NCBI GenBank assembly: GCA_020284085.1
Contig: JACEVL010000062.1
Location: forward strand, 3,527,110-3,591,109
DNA from: Aporrectodea caliginosa
Taxonomy: Eukaryota > Annelida > Clitellata > Crassiclitellata > Lumbricidae
Reading direction: 5' to 3'
DNA length: 64,000 nt
The notes beneath the pieces are model-generated. The model was not told the DNA's origin, searched no databases, and was given only the letters and a program-made list of their open reading frames with translations. A program made the translations under genes and the position numbers. Shown here piece after piece: positions 1-11,739 of the stretch (positions are counted from its first letter, which is position 1; each line of letters starts with the position of its first letter).

Positions 1-554
1 TTCCGAAACTGAGGAAGAGAAAGGCTGATGAGCTCAAGTTCATATAGTTCTTATATACACTTTTAAATGGGAATTTGCTGTCGATATAAAATTCGCTGCA
101 CTTTTTAAATTGCAGCTTTGGAAAGCTTTTGTTAATGTTATGTTGCTTGATATATTAGACAGTGCTATTACAAGTATTATTAATGAACTAAAAATACTAA
201 ATATATATAGATACTATACATAGCACCACAATAAAAACAAGTACGTAGTTTCCAAAGGCATAAACTTCTTAATGCATGTTGCTTGACCCCAAACATTTTA
301 GTGCATGGAATTGTTTATTGCTGCTATTATTATTATTACTACTTTTTCTAGTATTATTATTATCTGTATTTGTTAAGTGCAAAAAATCATCAATTGATGG
401 TGCTGAACAATTATAGTACCAGGCTGCTGCAAAGTACCCAATTCAGGGAGGTTTGGATCCCTCATGCTCCACGTTGCAGTAATAAAAGATCAGAACAGTC
501 CTCTGCATGCACTGTTGCACAGATGTTTAATATAATATGTTGTTTATCATGCAG
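1..554. other. AT-rich intron of the LMF-family gene
   Basis: No coding exon is convincing here. The stretch is AT-rich with short runs of ATT/TTA, and ends in the splice acceptor of the first recognised LMF exon (TTTATCATGCAG, 543-554). Earlier exons of that gene must lie to the left of the window. Confidence 0.6.
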
Positions 555-2090
555 TTCTTGAACTGATGGAAGGCAATCCATTCCCAAATAAGCCACCAAA
601 GTACGTCAGAGCCATCTTGTACAGATATCGCTTTGCTTCCAAAACCACAAAGACTGACAAGTAAGACTCTCAGTAATTTATATATAGTACAGTTGCTGTA
701 ACTTTTAGTGATAATTTTTTAAATTTTAATATTTATTTATTCAGGATTAAGTTCACGTGTTTGTTTTTCACTACTTTGTTCTTTTGTTTGTATGTTTGAT
801 ATTGCAAATAAATACGTATCTTTACCCAAAAGATGCTTCAAGTAGGCCTACATTTGTTGAATGGACGTTTCATTTGCATCCTGGTTGTGAAAGTTTTGTG
901 CCATATTTATTCTTTCATATTTTAGCATGTAATTGTGAATATACTGATGTCTCATTTCTTTTGGCAATGAAAGAACTGCAGAGTCTGTGATTAGAGGTAT
1001 GCTAAAATCAAGGCCTATGTGACGTGAAACATATCCTGGTGGGTTTATTTATCTTGAAGAAGACTTGGCATATACACCCATATACAGTTATTAATTGTCT
1101 TAGGTAAGTTATTATCTTTTTGTTGTTAGGTGTTTACTTTATAAGAAGAGTATCTGAGATTAGTAACTATTACTAATTTTCACTGGATTGACATTGCTAC
1201 TTATAGGTTCTCTGCCTCTGACTGGTGGGTGAGGGAACCTCTTCGTGAGTACATGCCACCACTGACGCTTGACGAACCAAGCTTTATCAATTATCTAATG
1301 GACGCAGGAATATATGCGGTTCGTCTTTGAAGTTCTAATGTTATAGTTATTTTAATTGACCAAATTACTCATTTACTCATTTATGACTTATTTGCTGTTT
1401 TATTTACTTCTTATAGATCTGTCTCATGATATAGTGGATACTTGTTTGCACACAATCCATTTACCTGTGAATTTGCTTAACACGCAGTTATGCCATAGCT
1501 CCCGACAATATCTAAGTAAAACACAGTACAGGAACATGCTGTGAAGTGCTACATATTGTTAGCAAATTTCTTGCAAAGAATCTGTTGGAAAGTCTGTAGC
1601 AGAAACATGCTATTGGCCTACCACAGGGCTGGAATGGAAACATGTGGTAAATCTTTTGGTCAGATGAACATGGAAAGGACACAGCAGCAAGTGAGACAGT
1701 GCGTGTGGTCGTGAATTCTTACATTACAACATTTGAAGCAGATTTCTCTGTTATCACTTTGGTACTTTATATTTAGTTCAAGTGCAGGCTTTTAGCCTTT
1801 TACCATCTGTCTTGGATTTGATTTGCAGTGTACCAGTATGCTGTATAATGCATGTGGTTGATTTATAGGAAGCAGAAAAGCTGTCAGATGCCGAAGAAGA
1901 ACGTAACCTGTTCTATGGCGCTCTTGAGGACATCAGGTCTATGCTCGGCCAAGGCAGTGGGAACATCGTCTGCATTTTTCTTCTGGTTTCCGGTTTTATT
2001 CTGACCCTAGTTGACCCATGCTTCAAACTCCCAACTGAAGAAGAACAGCTGGCGAATGGTGTCACTTCCCATAGCCTGACCAACAAATAA
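555..2090 (+). CDS. Lipase maturation factor (LMF1/LMF2 family), last three exons
   Basis: Partial gene; its 5' part is outside the window. LMF proteins are multi-pass endoplasmic-reticulum membrane proteins needed for folding of homodimeric lipases. Three exons join in phase: 555-660 (donor GTAAG), 1207-1318 and 1869-2090 (stop TAA). The first encodes the family signature FPNKPPKYVRAILYRYRF, the second a WWVREPLREYMPPL segment like the family's WWRR...YLPPL motif. The last is an acidic linker, then a hydrophobic helix (IVCIFLLVSGFILTLVD) near the C-terminus. Together they give about 146 residues. The family is clear from the paired motifs, but I cannot separate LMF1 from LMF2. The third exon is less conserved and is supported mainly by its frame, splice acceptor and membrane helix. 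Confidence 0.82.
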
Positions 2091-2800
2091 CCCCAAAGTG
2101 TCTGATTTGTAAGTCATCAGCAATTAAAGACCTTAGAGCAATAACCAAGTATGTCGACATACCTCTTTCTTGCAAAAAAGGATGCCAGCATGATTGGAAT
2201 ATAGTAATCTATATACTCTGCGAATTTGGTACAGATCTGAATATTTTTGATTGTAATTTTTTTTAAAGCATTATGTCAACATAATATGGTATTGTGCATC
2301 TGGCAGTATTCTACCATTACTCCATTGCAATATCCAGGTATGATAACAAATTGTCCTTTTTCTTGCAATCTTTGTAATGACACCGGTGCAACAATCAGGT
2401 TATTTGACATGCTCAGCTTCTTGCACGATTTTCGTTCTGTGTAATAGCGACCATTTGGTGCAAGAATGAGGTATGTCGACTAACACCAGAAGACGTGTGG
2501 TATATGGTAATGCAGTTGCTAGAGAACAAACTTTGTCCACATAACCTGTTATTGCACCCGCAATGATACCGATGGTTAAGTGTTGTTTATGCAATAACCC
2601 GGTGCGAAGCAAAATGTCGTTTAAAAAACAATAATGTTATTTCTCGCATTGCATCATGTAACAATTTTGTTAAAGACAAAAATATTTACACGGTGCTTCC
2701 AACAGCTTGTCGATATGTCGTCAAATGGCTTAGATACAGCAGTTTAAAGTATCAGATCTTTTAAGCCATTTTCCCAAAACTCATGATTTCCAACATACCT

Positions 2801-2870
2801 GGTTATTGTTCTAAGGTTATTGTTCTAAGGTTATTGTTCTAAGGTTATTGTTCTAAGGTTATTGTTCTAA
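2801..2870. repeat. 14-bp tandem repeat, five copies
   Basis: The unit GGTTATTGTTCTAA is repeated exactly five times (70 bp), followed by a partial GGT. A simple minisatellite with no visible coding role. Confidence 0.95.
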
Positions 2871-3269
2871 GGTCTTCCATTGATAGTTGTTAGATTGAAT
2901 GGAGTGAATGTCACATATCCGGTGAAGTTCAGTGATAGCAGGAACACAGACCTAGTCTAGAGAGAAGATTCTGTTTGTTTTGAGGAATCATTTGGTTACC
3001 CTCACCAGAATTATGCATTTAGACGCACACGATGAGACGATAAAAGCAAAAATCTCACTGAACAACATGAGGAACGTCGTCTTGCGTTTATATATAGTGG
3101 TCCTGAGAAACAGATTTTGTATTACATTTTATTTTAAAATAATTTTGTAAATTCATCTTGTATGACTTTCTAGGTGTAGGCCTTTTACCCACTTTTGTTG
3201 GTTGTTTCCTGCTGTATTATGCCATGAAAGTTTGAAGTTGCTGATCCAAATCCCTGTATGAAAAGGTTT

Positions 3270-3400
3270 GAGGGTTCATTCATTCATTCTGAGAATTTAT
3301 ACAGCACCTCTTCAAGATATCTACTCAGAGGGTTGGGGAAAGATCAAACAACCCATGGCCTCTGTCTTCGATGACTATTCTTGAGATACTGTACATGATA
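3270..3400 (-). repeat. LINE 3'-end fragment with (AATG)n tail
   Basis: Begins with CATTCATTCATTC, the reverse complement of an (AATG)n tail. This is followed by a stem-loop motif (CAGCACCTCTTCAAG ... CTACTCAGAGG) that recurs in this window at about 16155 (plus) and about 18365, 21395, 33950, 53900, 57945 and 59955. In the plus copy it lies at the 3' end of reverse-transcriptase fragments, so this is read as a truncated minus-strand LINE or a SINE sharing that 3' end. Confidence 0.55.
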
Positions 3401-4239
3401 AATTAGTGTCTATCTTTCCTTACCGTATCTTTACAGTTTATATTGATGGGAAATTGTAATGTGATCTGTGTGACGAGGTCACAGTATCAACATACAAATC
3501 GTGTTAGAGTGTCACAGTAATGTTATCAGACTGTAATACAATACCATCATAATGTGATGCAGTCGGATGTAATTAGTACATGATAAATACCACTGAGATC
3601 AATAATGAAATGAGATCATCATTCTTTGATCACAACAATGTAATATGACCAGGAAAGATCACAAGGATGTCACAACATGAAGCTAACGAACTTATAATGT
3701 GGTTATAATAATGTAGGCCCATACTTGTTTCTTGTTGATTTCAGTGCTTCGGCAGTTATATGCACACTTTGCCAGCTTTGGTTACCCTTAAGCCTTATGT
3801 AGTTTGTTGTGCTCTGGCACAGTAGGCCTTTTTTGTGCTTAATGCAAATTCAGCACAGCCTTTGCAGTTACAATGTTTCCTTTGCGAAGTTGAGTAGTTT
3901 ACACGTTATGCTTGGTATATGCATGACAGTTAAGCAGTTAAGAGCCAGTTACATACTTGATTTGTTGATCATATTTGCTTTAATACAATTGTTTGATTTA
4001 AGTTTTATTGCCTTTAGTTTTTAAGCACTGAGTTTTGTTGTTTATCTTTTCTTGTTCAGAGGCGTTGGACTTTGAGTTGTTGACTTTAAACTCAGATCTT
4101 GAATAATGAATTACTGAATTTCCTTCTGTGTTTCAGGAACTAGAATTTAGGACAGAATTTTTCTTTGGCACATCAAAGCATTTTATTGTTAATAATTTAA
4201 TAATGAGATATTTATATCGCACTAATTTATGAATTCACA

Positions 4240-4310
4240 TTAACCGTTTAACGATGAGCTGCACTGGTTTCCCATACAATTTTAGTACATGCTCATCAAT
4301 AAAGGGTTAA
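4240..4310. mobile_element. 71-bp TTAA-bounded palindromic MITE, copy 1
   Basis: Runs from TTAACCGTTTAACGATGAGC to GCTCATCAATAAAGGGTTAA, so the ends are imperfect inverted repeats bounded by TTAA. Related 70-bp copies lie at 23516-23585 and 63404-63473. TTAA boundaries are typical of piggyBac-type elements; that assignment is inferred. Confidence 0.6.
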
Positions 4311-4547
4311 AAGCACTGGTAGCTGGACAAAGATGAGTCTTTAATTGAGGTTACAGAAAGAGGAGCGATCATGAAAGCTGGTGGTAGAATAGTCTTTATC
4401 TTAGCCAGAATTCTTGAGTCTTGTCTCAATATTGGAAACCGGGCTGTTTGAGCGTTTAATTTACCTTGTATGCATGATCTCTGTATGTTAGGTTTTAAAA
4501 GTGAGAATTGTGTGAAGTACGTGTAGATTCAGAGGGCATGTTTCACT

Positions 4548-5268
4548 ATGCTTAGAGAATGGTTCGATCTTTACTCTGAAACAATGCCTTATTCTGATAT
4601 GGTCTCCTTGAAATGCACACTGTTTCGTGTAACTAGAGTAATGCATCAGCTGCAAGACTGTGTTGGACTCTTGTACCGAGACCATATCACATCTGATTTT
4701 CGTTCTCTACACTGGTTTCCTGTTTGTGAGCATATCCGCTTCAAGCTGGCACTCCTCATGTACAAAGCACTTATAAATCATCTGCCATCCTGCTTATCTT
4801 TCATGGTCACACCTTGCAACTCTGTCAAAGGCTGCTCCTCTCTTCGCTCAGCATCTGCAGGAAAGTATGTTGTTCCTGGTACACGTCTTGTGTTTGACCG
4901 GCCAGAGGTGGGTAACTAATCGATTAGATTCTAATCAATTAACTAACTGATTAGACATACAGCTAATTCTAATCGATTAGGTACAAGATTTTGTTAATTC
5001 TAATTCTAATCGATTAGCAATTTGACTAATCTTGCCCATCTCTGTGGCTGGCATTCATTCCTAGTTGCTAATCCCTCCGTCGGGAACTCTACCTCCTCAT
5101 GCTAACAACTCTTTTAGCGATACTGTCTTTCGCTCTAAAATGAAAACTTACCTCTTCCAGTGTATTTATGGCTCTTAATGGTTGCTCGGCTTCAATGTGC
5201 ACTTCTGAACTTTGTAAGGAGACCGTCATCAAAAGTAAAGTTGTATTGTATTATTGTATTGTATTTAC
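4548..5268 (+). pseudogene. Non-LTR retrotransposon (LINE) RT C-terminal remnant
   Basis: Translation from about 4640 reads as the region just after a LINE reverse transcriptase: DHITSDFRSLHWFPV, then RFKLALLMYKAL, corresponding to the widespread HWLPV...RI.FK...L.YKAL pattern of CR1/L2/jockey-like elements. It continues after an inserted MITE (4903-5044) into a degenerate 'rrSF.va.PslWNsLP' segment with stops. It ends in a (TTGTA)n-type tail at about 5235-5265. A dead, 5'-truncated copy. Confidence 0.7.
4903..5044. mobile_element. 142-bp hAT-like MITE nested in LINE
   Basis: Starts CAGAGGTGGG and ends CCCATCTCTG (terminal inverted repeats, 9 of 10 matching). The 8-bp flanks TGACCGGC and TGGCTGGC match at 6 of 8 positions, a degraded hAT-type duplication. 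The interior is a run of ATTCTAATCGATTAG-like palindromic repeats. Confidence 0.7.
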
Positions 5269-5449
5269 TCGGAGCTTACTCGATGTCGATATATGAAGCA
5301 AGCAGAGCGAGCACAGTGTATACACGCTGGTCAAGCTGTTGATGCTGGAAAAAATCACCTCTGTGGCCCACAGCAATGGAAGCTTCAATTTAATACCAAG
5401 TTGAAAGTTGCTTTTTATTGGTAATTGCAACATGTCTCATATTCCTCTG

Positions 5450-5577
5450 CCTACATTTCAATGGGCATTTGATGGGATCCATATGGCTTCATATGGGCCC
5501 CATACTGGAGTATGGGGCCCATATGATGGATATGAATTATGGGTCCTGTGTGGGCTCCATGTAAGCATGCTGACAGG
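5450..5577. repeat. Short inverted-repeat element, diverged copy
   Basis: Shares GGGCATTTGATG near one end, TATGGGTCCT and GGGCTCCATG internally and AGCATGCTGACAGG at the other end with the element at 40654-40764 (opposite strand). Rich in GGGCCC/CATATGG palindromes. One terminus is too diverged to place exactly. Confidence 0.5.
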
Positions 5578-5775
5578 GTCTCCATGTTTTTCTGATTCGA
5601 CAACATCAATTCGATATGTATGCCATGTAGTTTCATGATATATGCAGCTGTTAGATCAGACTACATGTACATCTAACTGGCGGTTTTACATAGCAGAAAA
5701 CCTTGTTTGTTTCACAGCTTTACTCTGCTTACTTTGCTTGCTCATGTTTTACTTCGACATGGAGGATATGCCAAG

Positions 5776-5902
5776 TAGGAATGAGCCCCGATTGGCATTT
5801 TTTGCCGATTTCCGATTCCGATTAGTTCGCCTGCTTTTTTGTACCGATTAGTGCAAAATCCGGCACAAACTGATTACCGGACGGATAATTGGCTCATCCC
5901 TA
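5776..5902. mobile_element. 127-bp hAT-like MITE
   Basis: Begins TAGGAATGAGCC and ends GGCTCATCCCTA, a near-perfect terminal inverted repeat. Flanks ATGCCAAG and ATGCCGAG are 8-bp direct repeats with one mismatch, as expected for hAT insertion. The interior is CCGATT-rich. Confidence 0.8.
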
Positions 5903-7647
5903 ATGCCGAGTCAAGCCCAAGTAATCATGTTCCAAGCAGTAGTGGAATGCTCTCGGACAAATTAAACTTGATGTTGGACTATAAATTTGTACTACAAATT
6001 TGTACATTTGTACAGAGTGAAATTTTATCGTAAAGCATGACTTGGAAAGATTTGATGTCTAAATAAATGTTTGTGTAAAATAAAATAAGGACATTAGTGT
6101 AGCACACGAATTGTATAATGAGAGTAAAAAGCTAAATAAACAATAGGCTAATTTTGTGATGAAAATGATACCAGTGATTTTACTTCTTCTGTTCTGGCTG
6201 AGTCTTTATAATACAGTTTTTCTCAAATAATAAAATTTCATCACAAATGAATCTTAAATGTGTTGATCATTGTAAAACAAAGTTAGAGATAGGCTATACA
6301 TATCCCCAGCAGCTATGTTGTCATCATCATCATTTCCTGATGCCAGCCAATTGGAGGCGATGGGTAAGAATAAATGATATCCGCTGTCCTTGGTAATTTG
6401 TCAAGTCCATTGCAGCCCTTAGTGGTATATTTAGGATTATAATTATGAAGCCCTGGTGAAAACATTCCTAATTCGGCTTCACGTGTCTCTGCATCTGACA
6501 TTGCTCTTTGGGATTTTAGTGGTACTTTGTCATTTTGCAGCAATGAACTGGTATTTGGATCAGACCCATGATTTGAAATGGGTTAAACCAATTTAAAAAA
6601 GTTTCATATGTAATTAATGTTCACCCAATCTCCCTCTGGTGTTGCATCTTGTTATTATTTTTTAAGTGCCAGGTTGGCAGGATATTGATGGGGAAGATAG
6701 GGAGGGTCGTTCCTCCTTCAGTTTCTAGGAAGCTTGATGCGCTTTGTTAGCACTCCATAGTGGGGTTGATGGAAAACCACTGTGTTACACTTTGGATGGG
6801 AAATCCTCCAAATTTGTTCGGAAATGCCATCTGCATCTCTATATGATTTTGTGATTATGAATTATGCCACTCTTGCCATGTTCCTTCATAAATTTAATTT
6901 GAGGGCCACGAGACAGTAATTAGTTGCCCCAACAGGTTAGGGTAAGGGATGCCAACTTAAATTGTGGAGAAAAAAGGTCATGATAAAATCGTGAAACTGA
7001 TGAAGCTCATGAAAGTCAAAAACGAAAAGGAAAAACGAAAAATCTGGAAGCTAGAACTATCTTGTGTTCGACAGAGGGCGCGGCATTGCCGAAAGTTTTA
7101 AACACCTTTCTGCTCTGCTGAGATTTTAATCTCCCAATAAGTAGACAGTTGATTCTCCTCCAGGACCTCCTCAAAAACCCCACCGCGCACACCAGTTATC
7201 CAATTTGGGGCGCGTGGGTGCTGGTCGGACGTGTGGACTTGTATCGAGTGTCACCAAATTTAGCCTAACAGGCACGTTTGACTACTTTCGGTGTCAGGTA
7301 GGCTAACACCAGACAAAATTTAGGCCCACATGCCCGACCCGTTCTCTGCAAGCCACAGTCGACTGCTAGACTCTGTACAGTAAAGGTTCTAGCACCATTT
7401 GGCCCGCCATTAAACTTAAATCCTACACGCGTCAGTCCTACGTGGTTCGACTGCCACGCAGCCGCTATCAAGTAGGCCTATATTAGTTCAATAACGATAT
7501 ACGCCTATAGGCCTACTAGGCCCATTAGGCTAATTAAATTCCTACCCTACAGTTTCTACGTGGATCGGCCAAATAGGCCTAACGTAGGCCTTAAGCGCAA
7601 TATCAGACAATGCGTGGCTCCCTAGCTTTCTGCGCTGGCAAATATTG
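5903..7647. other. Intergenic, no gene seen
   Basis: Contains no recognisable exon. At 6320-6350 a minus-strand ATCAGGAAATGATGATG tail-like sequence resembles the sequence that starts the poly-aspartate run of the avidin-like gene at 37.5 kb. From about 7450 the TAGGCCTA-rich zone begins. Confidence 0.45.
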
Positions 7648-7655
7648 GTGCTGGA

Positions 7656-7794
7656 CAGTGGCTTAGCCCCCTCTAACTGTGGCTCAGCCCCCCCCCAACA
7701 AGTGGGAAATCACTGCAAATCACAGCGAGGAGGGGACAAAAGGTTTTTTTGAGCTTTAGCCCCCCCCAAACCTGAAATCCTGGCACCGCCACTG
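7656..7794. mobile_element. 139-bp hAT-like MITE with perfect 8-bp TSD
   Basis: Ends are CAGTGGC and GCCACTG. The flanking GTGCTGGA is duplicated exactly at 7648-7655 and 7795-7802. The interior has C-rich runs. Non-autonomous and apparently young, since the target duplication is intact. Confidence 0.88.
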
Positions 7795-8347
7795 GTGCTG
7801 GACTGACAAAGTATAATCGTACGTAGGCCTATTCGACCCTACTCATTTTTCAAAGCAGACGACTTTAAGCCGAAAGATTGAGGCGCTGGTCCTTTTCGTA
7901 TGCCCCTAGCTCTGAATGGAAAATTATGATAAAAATTGCATCGACAGCTATGTCGATTAGAATCTGTTTTCTGCAGCTTTAGATCTGTGATCATCTTTCT
8001 CAATTTGCTCATGTTACATAGGCCTAGGCCTACACATCATCGATCGGACGCAGTTTTGAAGAATGGCAGGTGATTCTCGTTGGGTGGATCGAGATATAGC
8101 CTAGGCCTTGTTCTTAATTGTTTTATTTTTGACACATAATTTATAACGATCGAGTACACGTCGTGACGTAGGCTATACGCATATATAGTATACCCACACC
8201 CAAGACAATCTATAGCACGTAGGCTATAGGGCCTAGGCGGTGAAGGCTAGGCCTAGGGATATAGGCGCAAGAAATTCTTGTTGGGACATCCGTAGGCCTA
8301 CATGATGCAAGAATCTTTCACCCCCTAGAGTTCAAATTAGACAATTC

Positions 8348-8604
8348 CAGTGCTTTTTTTCTAGAAAAAAAGGTTCCGGAACTCAACATATTCAGAACAA
8401 TCATAGGGGCATATTTTATGTTAATATTTCTGTTTCATATATATCAGTATCAATAAACACTGAGAGCACTTACATTAAATTAAAGTATCTAAATAATTTC
8501 ATATAATTTTTTATTAAAAATTTAAATTAAATAAATTATTTTTTAATGGCTGAAAAAGGTACCGGAGCGCCGTTCCGGACCGCTCCGGTTGAAAAAAAGC
8601 ACTG
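8348..8604. mobile_element. 257-bp hAT-like MITE
   Basis: Starts CAGTGCTTTTTTTC and ends GAAAAAAAGCACTG, both followed inward by CCGGA-rich sequence. Flanks GACAATTC and GACAATTA form an 8-bp direct repeat with one mismatch. Confidence 0.85.
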
Positions 8605-8789
8605 GACAATTAAAATCCTGATCGAGTTCACCCAATTAAGGGCCAAGTCCAGTTTTGCGCCTGGAGCCACTCACAACACTGGCCCGGTCCGCCACATTGA
8701 GTAGGCCGAGGCCCAAGCCTGTAGCCTACATTTGATACAAGTTTGTTGCACTTTATAGGACCACATTTCGTAGGCCTAATCGTAATCGT

Positions 8790-9300
8790 AAACTCGGAAC
8801 TTCTACAGCGCCCACAAAAGCGAAGTCGCGGGAACCAGTTTATTCACAGGCGCTCAATTAAAACAAAATCGATAGGCAGCAGTGTTTAATCTACTCCCCT
8901 TGCTATGGGGGAAATCGACGGTTCTCGGGGGTACCCAACATATTTGAAAAGTTCACATTTCCAAGAATTTTCTCGAGGGGGTAGTAACAAGAATTTCCCA
9001 AGAATTTTCGAGGGGGGTAGTTCGAGGGGGGGTAGTAACGACAGTTTTTCAACAAAACTTTTCTCCCTCACCACACGAAAGGCGCGATAAATCCTGCAGC
9101 AATTATCCATAAATTTCACACTTTCTGTACAAAATTTCATCTCTTTAATTTTTCTGGGGGGAAAACTCAATCCTGGGGGAAACTTTCCCCCCCCAGAGAC
9201 GTCTAGATTAAACACTGGATAGGCAGGGGGTCAAAATCCAGAGAGTCAGGCAGGCAGAGAGGCAGGCGGCTAAGGTGGATGGTGTTCAGACGGCGAGGTA
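8790..9300. repeat. Dispersed repeat, copy A (split by a MITE)
   Basis: Sequence on both sides of the 8880-9217 insertion (for example AGCGCCCACAAAAGCGAAGT, then GGTCAAAATCCAGAGAG) matches an uninterrupted copy at about 10480-10640. The two copies therefore form a filled-site/empty-site pair. Confidence 0.8.
8880..9217. mobile_element. 338-bp hAT-like MITE, empty site known
   Basis: Ends are CAGTGTTTAATCTA and TAGATTAAACACTG. GATAGGCAG is present on both sides (8871-8879 and 9218-9226). The paralogous copy at about 10566 has a single GATAGGCAG and no insert, confirming the boundaries. The interior contains GGGGGTAG-type repeats. Confidence 0.9.
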
Positions 9301-10479
9301 GGCACTAGGCACTATATTAGGCAGGGAGAACGTATCCGGCTAAAATCAGAATGCCAGCATTTCACCACGTTGATACAAATTTTTTCCCTAGCCTATAGGC
9401 TAGGGAATTTACATGTAGCCTACCATGTAAGGATTAGGCCTAGCCTATTTGTTTCTTTGTAGGGGCCGTAGGCCTATACATGGCATCCACTCTGGTCATT
9501 TTCAACGACTTCATCGGGTTAGATGTTTCAGTAGGCCTACCTCTGCCCTTTTGAATGGATGCCACGCCATTTAAGGCTACCATATGTACCGCCTGTGTTA
9601 GTCCGAGAGCCTACACGAACCGTTCAGAGGCGCCTACCTATAGATAATAGCTCTGTACGTTTTAACCAATGAAGGCCCTACGCTTTCTTCTTTGATCGTA
9701 AATGCTTCGAAGTTGAATGATCAATTTGTCTCTGATATTTTTTTTATCGAAGTTCACAATTATAAAAAAAATAATACAAACCATATTATAAATGATAGTA
9801 TAATACCAGTGGTGTAGTGGTAAGAAAAGCAGTGGGTATACTGTAAATCATAGCATATTTTAGTGAATTTGAAGTGTTCATTGAAAAAAGGGTGAAAAAA
9901 TTTTTTCGCGCTCACGCGCGATACATTTATTCAAATCAGTAGTGGGACACATCCGAGCATTGTGGGACATTTGTCTCACCACTTAAGCAGGTAAAATAAT
10001 GCCCTGCTGTAAATTATAATGACAATTTTTCGCGAGTCAATGACGCAGAGTGTTTGCGTTCTCGGGAGTACATCGCCCGAGGAAATCTGACTAAGAGGTC
10101 TGGGGGAGCGTCGTAAGCTCCACCTGTGGGGTCTGGGGCGGAGCCCCAGCTGACAACGCATTTTAGAGCATTTGCTGCTAAATGGAGCCCATTTTAGTCA
10201 CTTTATTTTACTAAATTTTGTATTTTTTATTATAAATATCACTATTTAACTCATGTCTTGCAGTTTGAAAATATGACATAATTAGTTCAACCATACCACC
10301 AAAATAATTTATATAAATAAGTCAGTGACAGGCTCAGTGACTGTGATGCAGTGGAAGAGCTGCAGCTACAACAAACAATGATAGCTTAACTTCAGAAAAA
10401 ACCTAGAGTATGCACCTGTCCCAGAGGCCTACTTTCGTAAAACCGGCTAATTGCAAGCACTTCTGTAGAACAACAACTT

Positions 10480-10640
10480 TCGTAAACGTATTCGGAAACT
10501 CGAGATTTCTAGAGCGCCCACAAAAGCGAAGTCACGGGAACAGGCGCTTAATCAAAACAGAATCGATAGGCAGAGGGTCAAGATCCAGAGAGGTAGGCAG
10601 GGCAGGCAGTCAGACGGCTAGGGTGCATGATGCTTAGAGT
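10480..10640. repeat. Dispersed repeat, copy B (empty site)
   Basis: Uninterrupted counterpart of 8790-9300, reading CGATAGGCAGAGGGTCAAGA across the point where copy A holds a MITE. Confidence 0.8.
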
Positions 10641-10972
10641 TGAAATGTCGAGGGAGGTGAGAGGAAGATAAGGAATCGGGATTGGATTCGTGAAAAGCAG
10701 TGTTTTCAGTTTTGAGTGGAAGACCTGTGGAGCAAGAGGTGAGGTTTTGGTGAGTTCGTGGGATGGATCGGATATTTGTCGTAGCACTTTTGGAATTTGT
10801 TCCAACGAGGCGGTACAGCTATGGCTATGGAGCGATTTGCAAATTTTAGTGATGAGGTGACGGAAGGGCGGAGCAGTGTGAGGGTGGAAGAGGAACGGGT
10901 TGAACAGTCCGTGAACAACTGGCGGAGGTAGGAGGGATGGAATGAATTAAATGTGTTGTAACGGGAACAGGT

Positions 10973-11739
10973 CGATAATCCGAAGGTTCGATAGTCCGAA
11001 GGCTAGATAGTCCGAAGATCCTATGGTCGTAGCAGTTGGATCGATTAAGCGAATTCTTGCTTAAATAGTAGTTGGACTGATGAAAATATTTTATAGTTTA
11101 AGTGAAAGCTGGATTGATGAAAAAATGTCCTAGTGTAAGTAGAAGTTGGATCGATGCTCAAACTATATGCTACAATAAATGAAACCAGTAAAACCGTATT
11201 TTAGATTGCTAAATTATTTTAATGTCTTCAATGCCGTAGGCTACTTGACGTTGATAAGTAAGCATGCAGTCTACCTATATGTGCATGATGACTATAATCA
11301 ATCCAGCTTCCACTTCATCGAGAAATCTTTTCATCAGTCCAACTTCCATTTAATAAAAAAAATTACTTTTATCAATCCAAATTCTACTTAACGAAAGAAA
11401 TATTTTTCATCAATGGAACTTTTATTTAAGCAAAGAAATTTCTCATGGATCCAGCTTCTACTTACGGAAACAATTATTTTCATCAATCCAACTTCTATTG
11501 AATCGAAAACTTAATTTCATCCATCCAGCTTCTATTTACGGGAAAAATTATTTCGATCAATCCAGCTTCTATTTAAACACAGGAAAGGAATATTTTCCTC
11601 GATCCCACTTCCATTTAGGGAAACAATTTTTTTCATCAATCCAGTTTCCATTTTAAAGTGACACTATAATTTAGCAACGTAAAATACGGTTTAACCATGA
11701 AAACTTCGGACTATCGAACCTTCAGACTATCGATACATG
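10973..11739. mobile_element. Foldback-like element with ~45-bp subrepeats
   Basis: Bounded by TCGATAATCCGAAGGTTCGA (left) and the inverted GGACTATCGAACCTTC...ACTATCGA (right). Inside, a left block (about 11030-11160) repeats AAGTTGGATTGATGAAAA-like units. A longer right block (about 11290-11660) repeats its reverse complement (CATCAATCCAACTTCTA) roughly every 40-50 bp. No coding sequence and no clear target duplication were found. Confidence 0.7.

Larger units (their letters stand above)
2091..4239. other. Intergenic, no gene seen
   Basis: AT-rich DNA 3' of the LMF gene. It holds an inverted repeat (the arm GTCGACATACCTC near 2155 returns in reverse complement near 2460), a 14-bp tandem repeat (2801-2870) and a minus-oriented LINE 3' end (about 3270-3400). 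No reading frame resembles a protein I recognise. Confidence 0.5.
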
